The notes: generated by a model not told the origin, from the letters alone. A DNA stretch of 64,000 nucleotides from Gammaproteobacteria bacterium (GCA_026706385.1 JAPOYV010000108.1:62001-126000); one strand, 5' to 3'. Shown: positions 37,739 to 47,435, numbered from the stretch's first letter. Program-made: numbers and translations.

Positions 37739-38335
37739 TCACTCCTCACCACGCAGCGTCGCCAACGTCGCAGCCGCGTTCGGCACGTGGTGTGCCACAA
37801 GCCCGGCGGCGCTCGCTCCCCGCACGTTGTCAGCGTTGTCGTCCAGGAAGACGATGTCTGCCGGGGCGACCCCTATGTCGTCCGCGACCCGGCGGTAGCT
37901 CGCGACGCTCGGCTTCCGGAGGCCAAGCTGCCACGACACGTAAATCCGCCGGAACGGTGTCAGCGCGTCGGCATGGCGCTGCTCCCACGTCGCTTGATGC
38001 ACGACGTTGGTGTTCGAAAAACAATACAGCGGCACGCGCGCCGCCAACGCGGGCAGTGCGGCGACGACGTCCGCGATGGGCTCGCCTAGCAGAGCGTTCC
38101 AGCCGGCACGCCAATCGTCCTCTCCGAGCGAGATGTCGAGTCGGGCCGAGAGGCTCTCGAGATACTCGCCGAAGCCGATCGCACCGATCTCGAATGCCTC
38201 GTAGGCTTCGTCCGCGCGCCACCGGACGGCGATGTGTCCCACGTCGACGCCCGACGCCTCGGCCCAGTACGCGAAACAGCGTTGCGGATCGACATCGATG
38301 ACGACGCCGCCAAGGTCCAGCAGCAGCGCCTTCAC
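37739..38335 (-). CDS. HAD-superfamily hydrolase, YihX-like
   Basis: 198 residues. The nucleophile motif reads LLDLGGVVIDVDP, with motif II in YCFSNTN, the Lys in GLRKPSVASYRR and acidic motif IV in VFLDDNADNV. This matches subfamily IA enzymes like YihX, a sugar-phosphate phosphatase. The first motif has DLGG rather than DxD; that is normal for this branch. The start is GTG 38335, overlapping the ASCH gene stop (GTGA). Confidence 0.88.
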   Translation of the reverse strand: MKALLLDLGGVVIDVDPQRCFAYWAEASGVDVGHIAVRWRADEAYEAFEIGAIGFGEYLESLSARLDISLGEDDWRAGWNALLGEPIADVVAALPALAARVPLYCFSNTNVVHQATWEQRHADALTPFRRIYVSWQLGLRKPSVASYRRVADDIGVAPADIVFLDDNADNVRGASAAGLVAHHVPNAAATLATLRGEE

Positions 38336-38901
38336 GTGTCGCTGCGCTGTGCGGCCACGGCACGCTCACCGAGGTCGGTCAACCGGTAGCCCACCTCGAG
38401 GCTTCTGGTCAGGCCCAAGGCCTTCAGCTTGCGGACGTTGGCCTTGAACTTCGGCAACTCCCAACCCATCGTCGGCGCCAGGTCGCCGGCACGTCGGCCG
38501 GGATGGGTCGCGATCAGCGTGAGTACGCGACCCGTCCACGGCGACGCGCTGCGCCGATCGGTTGCCGACAGTCGTCCCAGCACGTCCTCGAGGCCGAGGT
38601 CGGGGGAACGCCTGATGTCCTGCTCGTCCGCCAGTTCGAAACCGACCCGCGTCACTTGTGCGTCGTGGCCGACCTTCAGGAACGCGGCCAACGCCCCGAC
38701 ATTGTCGAATCCCGCTCGTCGCGCATCGTCGTCCGCGATCGCCGAGATGCGCACCTGACTCACCGCCGTGACCCGGATGGCCCCATGCGGCCGCAGCCGG
38801 TAGACGTTGCCGACCCTGGCATGCGGCCGCCGCCAGTTGCGGAAGGTAAGCGTGACCTCCCCGGCGCGGATCGCGTCGCTATTGCGGGTCGTGAACTGCA
38901 C
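38332..38901 (-). CDS. ASCH-like domain protein with C-terminal winged helix
   Basis: 189 residues from GTG 38901, with AAGG five bases upstream. The N-terminal half (QFTTRNSDAIRAGEVTLTFRNW...GNVYRLRPHGAIRVTAVSQ) resembles the ASCH/PUA-like fold, which binds RNA. The C-terminal half (RVLTLIATHPGRRAGDLAPTMGW...KLKALGLTRSLEVGYRLTDLGE) looks like a winged-helix domain. A nucleic-acid-binding regulatory or RNA-related role is inferred. It is followed by the HAD gene with a 4-base overlap and preceded, 7 bases away, by a small Cys-rich gene. Confidence 0.68.
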   Translation of the reverse strand: MQFTTRNSDAIRAGEVTLTFRNWRRPHARVGNVYRLRPHGAIRVTAVSQVRISAIADDDARRAGFDNVGALAAFLKVGHDAQVTRVGFELADEQDIRRSPDLGLEDVLGRLSATDRRSASPWTGRVLTLIATHPGRRAGDLAPTMGWELPKFKANVRKLKALGLTRSLEVGYRLTDLGERAVAAQRSDT

Positions 38902-38908
38902 GACGACC

Positions 38909-39235
38909 TTAAGGCTTGCAGAAGCCGCAGCGCTTGGTGAAAGAGCCGCGCGGGCGACCGCAGAGCGTGGCCACGTCGGCCAAGGTCTCGCCGCAGTACT
39001 TGACGTAGCCGCGCGCCGTGTAGGCCCCTGGCTCGACCATCCGACTCGAGATCGAGCCGCACGTCGCCCGATGCAGGACCACGTAGTCCGGACTGCGCTT
39101 GCGACGTGCGTTGACCACGTAACCGTCCGGGTAGACGGCCAACCAGTCGAGGTAGCCGTCGTCGTCGCCATCGAATTCCACGATGCGAACGGCTGCCGGC
39201 GCGTCTATGCGCGCCGTGGCGTCAACCCCGCGCAT
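38909..39235 (-). CDS. Small Cys-containing protein of unknown function
   Basis: 108 residues, overlapping the beta-oxidation gene stop by 14 bases. Reads as a real protein: balanced composition, an YVVLHRATCGSIS segment, YVKYCG and a C-terminal FTKRCGFCKP with a CxxC pair. I recall similar short proteins of unknown function ending in a KRCGFC motif. Four cysteines (near residues 59, 81, 91 and 103-106) could bind metal. The ATG at 39235 is plausible but a shorter start cannot be excluded. Confidence 0.6.
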   Translation of the reverse strand: MRGVDATARIDAPAAVRIVEFDGDDDGYLDWLAVYPDGYVVNARRKRSPDYVVLHRATCGSISSRMVEPGAYTARGYVKYCGETLADVATLCGRPRGSFTKRCGFCKP

Positions 39236-41351
39236 TGCCCGCGTCCCATTCCGCGAACGACCCGCCCTCTTCCGCGAGACGCTTCAGAAGCGGCGCGGGG
39301 CGCCAGGCGTCGCCGTACAACTGGTGGAAGGAGACGATGTCCCGGTAGACGGCGTCCAATCCGACCTGGTCGGCATAGTACATGGGGCCGCCACGGTACT
39401 TCGGAAAGCCGTAGCCGTAGACGTAGACGACGTCGATGTCGCTGGCGCGCAATGCGACGCCGTCGTCGAGCAGTTGGGCGCCGATGTTCACGAGCGGATA
39501 GAGACAACGCTTCAGCACCTCGTCGTCGCCGATTTCGCGTCTCTCGATGCCGAGTTCCGCGGACGTGCTTTCGATGAGCCTGGCCACCTCCGGGTCCGGT
39601 TGACCCTGGCGGGAGCCCTCGGCGTAACGGTAGAAGCCCGCGTTGGTCTTCTGGCCGTAGCGCCCGAGGTCGCAGAGTCGGTCCGGCACGACGGCCGTCA
39701 ACGGCTTGTCCGCGTCGGCAACGCCCGCCATCTTGCGTGCTCGCCAACCGAGGTCGAGGCCGACCAGGTCATTCATCGCGAACGGGCCCATGTTGAAGCC
39801 GAACTCCGAGATCACCTTGTCCACCTGCTCCGGCATGGCGCCGTGCAGGATGATCTCGCCGGCTTGCCGCGTGTAGCCGCCGAGCATGCGGTTGCCGATG
39901 AACCCGGGGGCGTTGGTCGACATGACCGGTACCTTGCCGATGACCTTGCCGAGCGCCATGGCGGTGGCGAGCGTCTCCGTGTCCGTCTCGGCCCCGCGCA
40001 CCACTTCAAGCAACTGCATGATGTTCGCTGGACTGAAGAAATGCGTGCCGACGACGTGTTGCGGCCGGTCCGTGGGCGCCGCCATCTGATCGAGATCCAG
40101 GCCCGACGTGTTGCTGGCGAGCACGGCACCCGGCTTCATCGCCGCGTCCAGCTTCTCGAAGATCTGCTTTTTGAGGTCGAGGTTCTCGAATACCGCTTCG
40201 ACCACGACGTCCGCGTCCGCGACCGCCTCGTAGTCGAGCACGCCTTCGATCAACCCGAGGCGTTCGTCGCGCTCGGCTTCGGTGATCCGGCCACTGCGCA
40301 CCATGCGTCCGTAGTTCGTGGCGATCACGCCAAGGCCCTTGTCGAGTGCTTCCTGGCTGACCTCGAGCACCTTGACCGGAATGCCGGCGTCGGCGAAGCA
40401 CATGGCGATGCCGCCGCCCATGAGGCCGCCGCCGACGGTGGCCGCGCGCGCGATGGGCTTGGCGGGCGTGTCGCGGGGGACGTCCGGAATCCGCGCCGCC
40501 TGCCGTTCCGCGAAGAACACGTGGATCATCGCGGCGCGCTGCTCATGGTCGTGGCAGCGCTGGAAGTTGGCCCGTTCGGCGCGGATGCCGTCGTCGAAAT
40601 CATCGAGTTCTACGGCCGCTTTCACCGACTCGAACGCCATCCGCCCGTTGAACTGGCCCCGCATGCGCCGCGCCAGGTAGGCCTCGCCAGCCTTGAATAC
40701 GTCCGGATTGCCGCGGTCGGCGAGAACCTTGTCGCGGCGATTGCGGATCAATGGGTGCGGCGGCGAGGCGGCCTTGTCCTTGGCGAAAGCGATTGCCGCG
40801 TCCACGAGATCGCCGCCGGCAATGTCATCGACGATGCCGAGATCGAGGGCTTCCTCGGTGTCGAAGGGATCGCCCGAGAGAATGGCCTGCATGGCTGGTT
40901 CGGCGCCGATCAGTCGCGGCAGCCGCTGGGTTCCGCCGCCACCCGGCAACAAGCCGATCTTGATCTCGGGCAAACCCACCGGGGCGCCGGGAGCCGCGAT
41001 CCGGTAGTGGCAGGTCAACGCGAGTTCCAGGCCACCGCCGAAGGCCGTGCCGTTGATGGCGGCGACCACGGGTTTGACGCTGCCTTCGATCAGTTCGCCC
41101 GCGGCCCGTTTCGGTTGCTCGTCGGGGTTGGGTGTCTTGCCGAAATCGCGGATGTCCGCCCCGGCGATGAATGCCCGGCCCTTGCCGGTAATGACGATCG
41201 CATCCACGGCATCGTCCGCCAACGCGGTGGCCAAGTGCTCCGACAGGTAGAAGCGCACACCCGAACTCATCGGGTTCACCGGTGGGTTGTCGATGGTCAA
41301 CAGCGCGACGCCGTCGCGCACCTCGTAATGCACGGTGCCCAGCAAGGCCAT
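39222..41351 (-). CDS. Bifunctional enoyl-CoA hydratase/3-hydroxyacyl-CoA dehydrogenase
   Basis: 709 residues from ATG 41351. A multifunctional beta-oxidation enzyme of the FadJ/peroxisomal MFE1 type. The N-terminal crotonase domain has IAGADIRDF and FGGGLELALTCHYR with the two glutamates in GLPEIKIGLLPGGGGTQR. The central NAD domain starts AATVGGGLMGGGIA; the catalytic HFFSPA follows. The C-terminal dehydrogenase repeats include NAPGFIGNRM and YGFPKYRGGPMYYAD. The frame is open further upstream, but the conserved sequence begins at MALLGTVHYEV. No thiolase partner is adjacent. Confidence 0.94.
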   Translation of the reverse strand: MALLGTVHYEVRDGVALLTIDNPPVNPMSSGVRFYLSEHLATALADDAVDAIVITGKGRAFIAGADIRDFGKTPNPDEQPKRAAGELIEGSVKPVVAAINGTAFGGGLELALTCHYRIAAPGAPVGLPEIKIGLLPGGGGTQRLPRLIGAEPAMQAILSGDPFDTEEALDLGIVDDIAGGDLVDAAIAFAKDKAASPPHPLIRNRRDKVLADRGNPDVFKAGEAYLARRMRGQFNGRMAFESVKAAVELDDFDDGIRAERANFQRCHDHEQRAAMIHVFFAERQAARIPDVPRDTPAKPIARAATVGGGLMGGGIAMCFADAGIPVKVLEVSQEALDKGLGVIATNYGRMVRSGRITEAERDERLGLIEGVLDYEAVADADVVVEAVFENLDLKKQIFEKLDAAMKPGAVLASNTSGLDLDQMAAPTDRPQHVVGTHFFSPANIMQLLEVVRGAETDTETLATAMALGKVIGKVPVMSTNAPGFIGNRMLGGYTRQAGEIILHGAMPEQVDKVISEFGFNMGPFAMNDLVGLDLGWRARKMAGVADADKPLTAVVPDRLCDLGRYGQKTNAGFYRYAEGSRQGQPDPEVARLIESTSAELGIERREIGDDEVLKRCLYPLVNIGAQLLDDGVALRASDIDVVYVYGYGFPKYRGGPMYYADQVGLDAVYRDIVSFHQLYGDAWRPAPLLKRLAEEGGSFAEWDAGNARG

Positions 41352-41473
41352 CGGGATCGTCCAAGACTCTTGAGCTTCGCTTGCCAGTATAGCAAGCGGC
41401 GGTGTGGATACGGTCCCGACAGCCGTGCCGAGGGGGTAGACTGCCCCTTGCAGCAGCCTCCGGATCCCCGCCC

Positions 41474-41950
41474 ATGTCCGAGTCAAAACCCCTTGCGATC
41501 ACGGCCGCATCGGTCAAGCCGCGGCGCGGCAGCAGCTATCCGCCGCCCTTCGACACACCGTGCGCCGGGCGGGAGAAGCATGCGCTCGGTGATGCGTTCG
41601 GCTTGACCGATTACGGGGTCAACCAGGTCACGCTACCGCCCGGGACAGCGTCCTCGCAGCGGCATTGGCATTCGCAAGAGGACGAGTTCGTCTACATCCT
41701 TGCCGGGAATCCGACGCTGGTGACCGACAGCGGGCGAACGCCCCTCCGGCCGGGTATGTGCGCCGGGTTCCCCGCCGGTAGCGGCGACGGGCACCACCTG
41801 CTCAACGAGACCGACGAGGCGGTGTCCTATTTGGAGGTCGGCAGCAGGCGCGTAGACGACGATGTCGAGTATTCGGACATCGACATGCGCATCATCGGAC
41901 GCGGTCGGGGCGACGGATACCTGCACAAGGACGGCACACCTTACGCGTGA
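41474..41950 (+). CDS. Cupin-domain protein
   Basis: 158 residues. A single cupin barrel with motif 1 as HWHSQEDEFVYILAGNPTLV (two His and a Glu as metal ligands) and motif 2 around GFPAGSGDGHHLLNET. Members bind metal ions and act as isomerases, dioxygenases or sugar binders; a specific role cannot be given. ATG 41474 is chosen by the MSESKPLAITAASVKPRRG start. The stop overlaps the cytochrome b start (GTGA). Confidence 0.85.
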   Translation: MSESKPLAITAASVKPRRGSSYPPPFDTPCAGREKHALGDAFGLTDYGVNQVTLPPGTASSQRHWHSQEDEFVYILAGNPTLVTDSGRTPLRPGMCAGFPAGSGDGHHLLNETDEAVSYLEVGSRRVDDDVEYSDIDMRIIGRGRGDGYLHKDGTPYA

Positions 41951-42591
41951 ACGACCAAGGCCCCATCATCTGGGACTGGCCTCTGCGGATATGGCATTGG
42001 CTGTTCGCGGGCGCGATCGCTTTCTCGCTCTATTCCGGTCTCAAGGGGGATATCAGCCTGATGGCCTGGCATATGCGCTCCGGGCTCTTGCTGCTGGGCC
42101 TCTTGGTGTTCCGTCTTGGCTGGGGCCTGTGGGGCGGGCGCTACGCCCGGTGGGGGAACTACTGGACGACACCGCTGCAATTCGTCAACCACTTCCGCGG
42201 CCGCGGAGCCCAGTCGGCTCATACCTCGCCAGGCATCGCCATGGCGGCGATGCTAATCGCAGCCACGACCGTTCAGGTCGGCACGGGCCTATTCGCGACC
42301 GACGACATCTTCACGGAGGGACCGCTCTACGACTACGCGTCGGCCGAGTTCGCCCGCATCGCGAACTGGATCCACCACCGCTTGCATTGGCTGATCCTCG
42401 GAGGCTTAAGCGTGCATCTTGCAGCGCACGCGATCTACGGCTTCGTGTTGCGCGACCGAACGCCCTTGGCAATGTTCACGGGCCGCAAGCCCGGCCGTGA
42501 ACACCTGCCGGCGGCGCAGAGCTTCTGGTTTCGGTCGGCCGTGACCCTGATCCTGGCGGTCGGCGTCGTGCTGCTCGTGGGCAACGCCTAA
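41947..42591 (+). CDS. Prokaryotic cytochrome b561-type membrane protein
   Basis: 214 residues with four to five membrane helices. Heme b is likely held by His in RIWHWLFAG and AWHMRSGLLLLGL, and by His in HHRLHWLILGG and HLAAHAIYGF. Such proteins move electrons between the quinone pool and periplasmic cytochromes. The convergent gene just downstream encodes a cytochrome c', so the two may work together; in many proteobacteria these families are linked. Start GTG 41947 overlaps the cupin stop. Confidence 0.87.
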   Translation: MNDQGPIIWDWPLRIWHWLFAGAIAFSLYSGLKGDISLMAWHMRSGLLLLGLLVFRLGWGLWGGRYARWGNYWTTPLQFVNHFRGRGAQSAHTSPGIAMAAMLIAATTVQVGTGLFATDDIFTEGPLYDYASAEFARIANWIHHRLHWLILGGLSVHLAAHAIYGFVLRDRTPLAMFTGRKPGREHLPAAQSFWFRSAVTLILAVGVVLLVGNA

Positions 42592-42649
42592 GCGCCCAGG
42601 GCCGAGTTCAGCGGGTCCTGCGCCGGCACCTTCCTTGGCGCCAGGCTCA

Positions 42650-43084
42650 TCAACTGGCGCGGTAGTTGTCGTGGCAGCCCTTACACGCCTGGCCCAGTTG
42701 CTGCAGCGCCCCGCCGATCTGTCCCATGTCGCCGCTACCAGCAGCCGTCTTGAAGTTCGCCGCAGCCTCCTTGAACGCCGCCAGCTTGGACTGGAAATCC
42801 TCGCCGTCCTCCCAGATGGCGGGAAGAGCGTCGCCGCCCTGGGAACTCGCCGGGAACAGCGTCCCCGCGAGGTCGGCCAGGTCCGCGAGTGCTCCGGCGT
42901 GAGCCGCCATGTGCTCGGTGTGCGGGACCTTGCCCTGAATGATGTCGACGATGGCCTGCATGTGCCCGCCAACGGCCGACATGGTGTGCTGGCGATAGTC
43001 GACCTCACCCTCCGAGGCCACGGCGGCGACACCCAAGATTGCCAATCCGGCGACAAGGCCTTGGCTCCAACGTCCTCTTTTCAT
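42650..43084 (-). CDS. Cytochrome c'
   Basis: 144 residues. A signal peptide (about 1-23, ending VAAVAS) and a four-helix-bundle mature part that ends with the single heme motif CKGCHDNYR near the C-terminus, the hallmark of cytochrome c'. These periplasmic pentacoordinate hemes bind nitric oxide and CO and may protect against NO. It is convergent with the cytochrome b561 gene, 58 bases away. A good GAGAG site precedes the ATG. Confidence 0.92.
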   Translation of the reverse strand: MKRGRWSQGLVAGLAILGVAAVASEGEVDYRQHTMSAVGGHMQAIVDIIQGKVPHTEHMAAHAGALADLADLAGTLFPASSQGGDALPAIWEDGEDFQSKLAAFKEAAANFKTAAGSGDMGQIGGALQQLGQACKGCHDNYRAS

Positions 43085-43173
43085 CGTTCTCTCCCTTTCA
43101 AAGCCGCTACGCGGTATCGATCGTTCGCTGTAGTGTAAGCGGTTTGCCCATCCAAGATGGCGGGTAAGCCGAC

Positions 43174-44526
43174 ATGAGCGCCGGACCCCGGGACGAGGCC
43201 AACTTCGCGAGCGGCGACATGTCGCGCCACGTGATCCGCCTATCGGGCTACATGATCCTCGGCTTCCTGGCGATGACCGTGTCGCAGTTCATCGAAGCCG
43301 TATACCTCGGCATCGTCGGTACCGCCGCGATCGCCGCGGTGACCTTCACCTTTCCCGTGATGATGGCCCTCGGCGCCGCAACGCGGGGGATCGGCATGGG
43401 GGCCGGGGCGGTGCTGGCCAGGGCGATGGGCGCCGGCGACCGCGAGCGGGCTGCCTTCCTGACCACGCATGGTCTGCTTCTCGTGCTGGTCTTCAACGTG
43501 GCCTGCTCGGTGGCACTGGTCGTCTTCGCGGAACCGCTGTTCCACCTGCTCGGCGCGCGCGGCGAGATCCTCGATCTGGTGGTGGCCTACATCACCATCG
43601 CGGCCATCGGGTTCCCACCGTTCGGGCTGTCCATGGTCGGCACGGGACTGATGCGCTCCATCGGCGATCCCGTGTTTCCCGGTGTCGTGATCACCACGGG
43701 ATCGGTGCTGCAGGTGATCATCGGGCCATTCCTCATCTTCGGCCTTGCCGGCCTGCCCGCGCTCGGCGTCGAAGGCGCGGCGTGGTCGTTTGTCATCGCG
43801 CGGTCGATGTCGTTCCTGCTCAGCGTCTACTGGTTCGTCATCCGCGAGCGAATGATCCGAGCGTCGTTCCGGCACTTCGCGAACTCGTGCCGGGCCATCC
43901 TGCACGTCGGCATCCCAGCCATGACCAGCAACCTCATCGAACCGCTCGCATCGGCGGTCATCACGCGGCTTCTGGCGTCGTACGGCACTGCCGTGGTCGC
44001 CGGCTTCGGCGTTGCGGCACGCATCGAGGCGGTGGTGTTCATGGTCGTGATCGGGATCTCCTCGAGTACCGCACCGCTGGTCGGCCAGAACTGGGGCGCG
44101 AGACGCTTCGACCGCGTCGACCGGGCGCGGCAGCTCTGCTACCGCTACTGCCTCGTCTGGAGCGTCATCGCCGCAACCGTGATGTGGCTGGGCGGTCGCT
44201 GGTTCGTCTCGCTTATCAACAGCGAGCCGGACGTCGTCGCGACCGCCACGATGTACCTGGCGATCATCCCCATCTCCATCGGCTTCGCGGGGATGGCCAA
44301 CGTCGCCAACGGCGCATTCAACGCCCTGTCCAAGCCGTTCCCGCCGCTGATCCTGTCGGTGCTACGCATCGGCGTCTTCTACGTGCCCCTAGCGCTGGTC
44401 GGCAGCGCGCATTTCGGCCCGACGGGAATCTTCGCAGCGGTGGCAGTGACGAACGTCGTCCTCGGCCTCTGGGGGCGCGCCTGGAATCGGCAGGTCGTGG
44501 TGCGCGAACGGCAACGCATCGCCTAG
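43174..44526 (+). CDS. MATE-family multidrug exporter
   Basis: 450 residues with about twelve membrane helices in two related halves (MILGFLAMTVSQFIEAVYLG and ILHVGIPAMTSNLIEPLASA). MATE proteins export cationic drugs using a Na+ or H+ gradient; the substrate is unknown. The last 12 residues ([12 protein letters not shown]) are encoded by a 37-bp sequence that occurs again at 46141-46177, just before argG. The stop codon here (TAG) belongs to a structured element, while the second copy ends in TAA. Confidence 0.92.
   Translation: MSAGPRDEANFASGDMSRHVIRLSGYMILGFLAMTVSQFIEAVYLGIVGTAAIAAVTFTFPVMMALGAATRGIGMGAGAVLARAMGAGDRERAAFLTTHGLLLVLVFNVACSVALVVFAEPLFHLLGARGEILDLVVAYITIAAIGFPPFGLSMVGTGLMRSIGDPVFPGVVITTGSVLQVIIGPFLIFGLAGLPALGVEGAAWSFVIARSMSFLLSVYWFVIRERMIRASFRHFANSCRAILHVGIPAMTSNLIEPLASAVITRLLASYGTAVVAGFGVAARIEAVVFMVVIGISSSTAPLVGQNWGARRFDRVDRARQLCYRYCLVWSVIAATVMWLGGRWFVSLINSEPDVVATATMYLAIIPISIGFAGMANVANGAFNALSKPFPPLILSVLRIGVFYVPLALVGSAHFGPTGIFAAVAVTNVVLGLWGRAWNRQVVVRERQRIA
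44489..44525 (+). repeat. 37-bp direct repeat, left copy (MATE 3' end)
   Basis: Matches 46141-46177 at 36 of 37 positions. The single difference is CAA versus CAG, a synonymous Gln codon change. It bounds the left side of a 1.65-kb segment holding the DUF4143 ATPase. Confidence 0.88.
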
Positions 44527-44591
44527 GCGCGTCGCCTATCGGCGGCGGCGCGCCTAAGCGGACGCGAGCAAGAATGCTCCGCATCCTCCAA
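44523..44591 (+). repeat. Structured post-stop element (copy B)
   Basis: Begins CTAGGCGCGTCGCC at the MATE stop and continues with GGCGCG, GCGGACGCGAG and AGAATGCTCCGCATCCTCC. It is related to copy A at 22751 over about 65 bp and forms the left edge of the inserted segment. Confidence 0.5.
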
Positions 44592-44664
44592 CCGACGTCG
44601 GAAACTCGACGCAATCGTCAACACGGCGCCCTCAAGACAATCCGTCGTCGGACACGATGCTTCA

Positions 44665-44752
44665 TTCCGAATTGGACGGCATCCAATTCCGAATCAGACG
44701 ACGCTTCATTCCGAATTGGACGGAGCTATACTCCGAATCGGACGATACACCT
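44665..44752 (+). repeat. Four tandem 22-bp operator-like repeats
   Basis: Units start at 44665, 44687, 44709 and 44731, all exactly 22 bp apart. The conserved core is YTCCGAATYRGACGR; the rest of each unit varies. Such spacing places sites on the same helix face about two turns apart, as for a cooperatively binding regulator. Confidence 0.8.
44727..44732 (+). promoter_or_regulatory. -10 box within the 22-bp repeat array
   Basis: TATACT lies at the boundary of units 3 and 4. The -35 is poor (CTTCAT with 17-bp spacing). A start near 44739 fits translation from ATG 44765 and rules out the in-frame ATG at 44657. Confidence 0.5.
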
Positions 44753-44764
44753 CGGGGACAGGCC

Positions 44765-46108
44765 ATGCTGCAGCAGATGACAGAGCCCTCAGCCGGGGAG
44801 CGCGAGGGGGAACCCCTCGCACGGAAAGAGCCCTCAGCCGGGGAGCGCGAGGGGGAACCCCTCGCACGAAAAGAGCCCCTGATACCGCGCCACGCCGAGG
44901 CCGAGATTCGTAGGGCGCTGAGTGACACCCGCATCGTCGCCGTCGTCGGGCCGCGGCAATCGGGGAAGACGACCCTCGCGCGAGGGATCGCGCAAACGGA
45001 CGACCGTGCCTTCGTCACGCTCGACAACGAGCAGGACAGACGCTTCGCCTTGGACGATCCGTTGGGCTTCGTGCGCGGTCACACCGCACTGGTGATCGAC
45101 GAGATCCAACGGGCGCCGGGTCTCATACTGGCGCTCAAGCAGGCGGTGGACGAAGACCCGCGCCCAGGACGCTTCCTCATCACCGGCTCAGTCGATCTCT
45201 TCAAGGGCTCGATCTCCCCCGACTCGCTGGCCGGACGCGTCGAAACCATGGAACTTCTGCCGTTCTCGCAAGCAGAACTAGCCCGTGCTCGCCGGTCGCG
45301 ATTCATAGACCGCGCGTTCGCCAACGACTTTCCGGCCTTCACGACCACAGGTGCCACGCCGAATCTGATCGACCGCGTACTCGCCGGGGGCTTCCCCGAG
45401 GCAGTGTCCCGCGACGCGCCCGACCGTCGCAATGCCTGGTTGCGGGCTTACGCTCGTTCGCTTGCGCAGCGCGACATCGCCGAAATCGCCGTCGTCGGCA
45501 AACACGTCGAGATGAGCCGGCTGATCGACCACGCAGCCGTATCCGCCGGCACACTGCTCAACATGACAAATCTCGGGTCGCGCTTGAACGTGGACGGCAA
45601 GACGGTAGATCGCTGGCTTACTCTGCTCGAGCAGATGTTCCTTGTACGTCGCGTTCGGGCCTGGCATCGCAGCGACTTGAAGAGGCTCGTGCGAACGCCG
45701 AAGCTGCACTTCCTAGACTCCGGCCTGCTAGCCGCATTGCGGCGCAAACGAGCCGTGGACATTGGCACAGATCGCGGGGAGCTCGGAGCGCTACTCGAGT
45801 GCTTCGTCCACGCAGAGCTTGCCAAGGTAGCTGCGCTCGCCGATGAACCGACGGCGATCTACCACTATCGCGATAAGGATCGGATCGAGGTCGACTTCGT
45901 GCTCGAGCGCATCCCGGGCATGATCGTCGGGATCGAGGTGAAGGCTTCGGCGACCGTACGCCCGGAGGACTTCCGCGGGTTGCGGCGGCTCAAGGACGCA
46001 GTCGGCGACCTTTTTGCCTGCGGCATCCTCCTCCACGACGGCGAGCGCATTCAGCGTACGGCCCAAGGGCTGCTCGCGATGCCCGTCAAGGCGCTCTGGG
46101 AGGCCTGA
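44765..46108 (+). CDS. AAA ATPase with DUF4143 domain, repeat-bearing N-terminus
   Basis: 447 residues. Walker A is GPRQSGKTT, Walker B is [10 protein letters not shown] and the sensor region is LITGSVDLF, as in the AAA_14/DUF4143 family. The C-terminal DUF4143 part has a nuclease-like IEVDFVLE...GIEVKAS pattern (Asp, Glu-x-Lys). The family is common, often horizontally acquired, and poorly understood. Residues 6-35 are two 15-residue repeat units ([15 protein letters not shown]), followed by the start of a third box (EPLIPRHAE). Start ATG 44765 has GGGGA upstream. The gene lies alone between the 37-bp direct repeats. Confidence 0.85.
   Translation: MLQQMTEPSAGEREGEPLARKEPSAGEREGEPLARKEPLIPRHAEAEIRRALSDTRIVAVVGPRQSGKTTLARGIAQTDDRAFVTLDNEQDRRFALDDPLGFVRGHTALVIDEIQRAPGLILALKQAVDEDPRPGRFLITGSVDLFKGSISPDSLAGRVETMELLPFSQAELARARRSRFIDRAFANDFPAFTTTGATPNLIDRVLAGGFPEAVSRDAPDRRNAWLRAYARSLAQRDIAEIAVVGKHVEMSRLIDHAAVSAGTLLNMTNLGSRLNVDGKTVDRWLTLLEQMFLVRRVRAWHRSDLKRLVRTPKLHFLDSGLLAALRRKRAVDIGTDRGELGALLECFVHAELAKVAALADEPTAIYHYRDKDRIEVDFVLERIPGMIVGIEVKASATVRPEDFRGLRRLKDAVGDLFACGILLHDGERIQRTAQGLLAMPVKALWEA
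44783..44872 (+). repeat. 45-bp palindromic repeat, two tandem units at the ATPase 5' end
   Basis: Units start at 44783 and 44828, and a following GAGCCC box at 44873 keeps the 45-bp step. The palindrome is altered to GCGAGGGG-GAA-CCCCTCGC, with the lost bases made up in the spacer. In frame with the ATPase. Confidence 0.9.
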
Positions 46109-46140
46109 AGGCCAGCTGCCACCTCATTCGCTTTGAAGTA

Positions 46141-46177
46141 GGCAGGTCGTGGTGCGCGAACGGCAGCGCATCGCCTA
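46141..46177 (+). repeat. 37-bp direct repeat, right copy
   Basis: Duplicate of the MATE 3' end with a TAA stop, 35 bases before the argG ATG. It still reads [12 protein letters not shown] and stop, so it looks like the original MATE terminus displaced by the insertion. Confidence 0.88.
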
Positions 46178-46212
46178 AACTGCGCCGGTCATTGAAGTCC
46201 AGAGCATCGCCG

Positions 46213-47430
<1,218 letters not shown>

Positions 47431-47435
47431 CGAGC

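Noticed and set aside
44657..44764. Longer N-terminus for the AAA ATPase from ATG 44657
   Set aside because: The extra residues only translate the 22-bp repeat array, and the predicted -10 box lies downstream of that ATG.
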